Shown piece by piece: positions 63,456 to 64,000 of a stretch of 64,000 bases of DNA. The stretch lies in NCBI GenBank assembly GCA_020073005.1, contig JAIQFX010000059.1:1-64000 (forward strand), read 5' to 3'. Each line of letters opens with the position of its first letter. Within the stretch, counting starts at the first letter, position 1. The notes under the pieces were generated by a model. It was not told the origin of the DNA. It did not search any database and was given only the letters and a program-made list of their open reading frames with translations. The translations under genes were made by a program, and so were the position numbers. The stretch is from Terriglobia bacterium (GTDB taxonomy: Bacteria > Acidobacteriota > Vicinamibacteria > Vicinamibacterales > CAVVIG01).

Positions 63456-64000
63456 TTACTGCGGAGTGGCGGCGATCACGACGTTGCCGATCGTGGCGCC
63501 GGCGCTCCAGAGCGTGGTGTCCACGCGCAGTGGGTACGACGGCGGGTTCGTGCTCGCATAGGCGAGCCGGTCGTTCTGGTAGTAATTGACCACGCCGCCT
63601 TCGACGGCGACGCGGAACACGTCGCCGCTCGCATCGTTTCCGCCGCGGTGAAGGACATGAAGCCGTCGCCGGAGTCGATAGTCTGGCGCGAGACCGCGCC
63701 GGCGTCCTGACAGTCGTCGCAGCCGCTGGTCTTCTGCAGCGAGTTCGCAGACGGCGTCGCGTTCACGATGGCTGTCCAGACTGGCGAGGCGGCCACCGCT
63801 GTTCCGGAGATGACGGCATCTGCGATCGTCGCGCCGTTGTTCAGGAGGACCGCATCGACCTGCAGCGGATACAGTGGAAGAAGACCGCTGGTGTACCCAA
63901 CAACGCCGTTCTGCGAATACTGGACGATGCCGCCGGCGACGGCGATGCGGAACACGTCTCCGGCCGCGTACGTGCCGAGGTCCGCCTTCCAGTTGCCGTC
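63456..64000 (-). pseudogene. Partial secreted protein with CxxC beta-domains, frameshifted
   Basis: The gene enters from the right edge and ends at TAA 63458-63456. It holds the end of one CxxC beta-domain (GDVFRIAVAGGIVQYSQNGVVGYTS through GATIADAVISG) and a second (VWTAIVNATPSANSLQKTSGCDDCQDAGAVSRQTIDSGDGFMSFTAAET). At about 63622 the frame changes; the end (ASGDVFRVAVEGGVVNYYQNDRLAYAS) continues in the next frame. Aligned to the copies at 28961, about 45 residues of the domain centre are missing. The 5' part lies outside the window, so the whole architecture is unknown. Confidence 0.75.

Noticed and set aside
1-64000. Mobile elements or prophage
   Set aside because: No transposase, integrase, recombinase or phage structural gene, and no terminal inverted repeats flanking the truncated genes.

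Overview
ORGANISM. The window is uniformly GC-rich. Its gene content suggests a soil-type Acidobacteriota, perhaps Vicinamibacteria. The signs are a MacB-like 'orphan' permease in a PadR operon, a BlaI/BlaR1 pair whose BlaR1 carries carboxypeptidase-regulatory and TonB-C domains, NHL and VCBS proteins, and a complete stressosome module. This is inference from gene families; no rRNA or other marker is present. I see no tRNA, rRNA, CRISPR array, IS element or prophage. | LAYOUT. 1-9.6 kb: small operons of exported redox and envelope proteins (NHL propeller, TlpA-like thioredoxin, glycine-zipper lipoprotein, Fsr-type MFS pump, Tat-exported Mo oxidoreductase, outer-membrane barrel). Here the thioredoxin-fold gene 7693-8856 has an in-frame TGA exactly where the resolving motif needs its first Cys, followed by a perfect bacterial-SECIS-like hairpin: a very probable selenoprotein. 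9.5-15.4 kb: PadR-controlled MacB-like permease operon and a divergent ABC exporter. 15.4-24.7 kb: ABC-F ATPase, a triple RidA protein, BlaI/BlaR1, a histidine kinase with a truncated response regulator, and a MASE1-GAF-PAS-GGDEF protein. 25-28.7 kb: an rsbR-S-T-X stressosome operon whose output is a histidine kinase with an RsbU-like N-terminus plus a NarL-type regulator. 29-32.6 kb: a giant secreted beta-helix/Ig/Fn3 protein behind a sigma-54-like promoter. 33.4-61.2 kb: one long minus-strand run of about 25 genes, mostly overlapping, for an exopolysaccharide or glycoconjugate. 61.3-64 kb: secreted VCBS and CxxC-beta-domain proteins. | HOW THE GENES WORK TOGETHER. The polysaccharide locus has an AlgD-like nucleotide-sugar dehydrogenase, four GT4-type and one GT2-type glycosyltransferases (the GT2 fused to a beta-helix), an asparagine-synthase-type amidotransferase, a heparinase II/III-like protein, and c-di-GMP/PilZ and PilT-like control proteins. 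Embedded in it, 38.6-44.9 kb holds a complete-looking C7-cyclitol cassette: sedoheptulose-7-phosphate cyclase (2-epi-5-epi-valiolone synthase type), ROK kinase, GH4-like NAD enzyme, Gfo/Idh/MocA dehydrogenase, DegT aminotransferase and sugar nucleotidyltransferase, followed by a GT4. The inferred product is a nucleotide-activated aminocyclitol (a pseudo-amino-sugar) added to a surface glycan; I consider this the most exciting system here. | CAVEATS. At least three genes (rsbR, rsbX, the gene at the right edge) have internal out-of-frame deletions and two or three more are cut off (orotate phosphoribosyltransferase-like, OmpR-type regulator, a permease tail). Either this genome is decaying locally or the assembly has collapsed segments. 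Intergenic arrays of degenerate tandem heptamers recur at four places.
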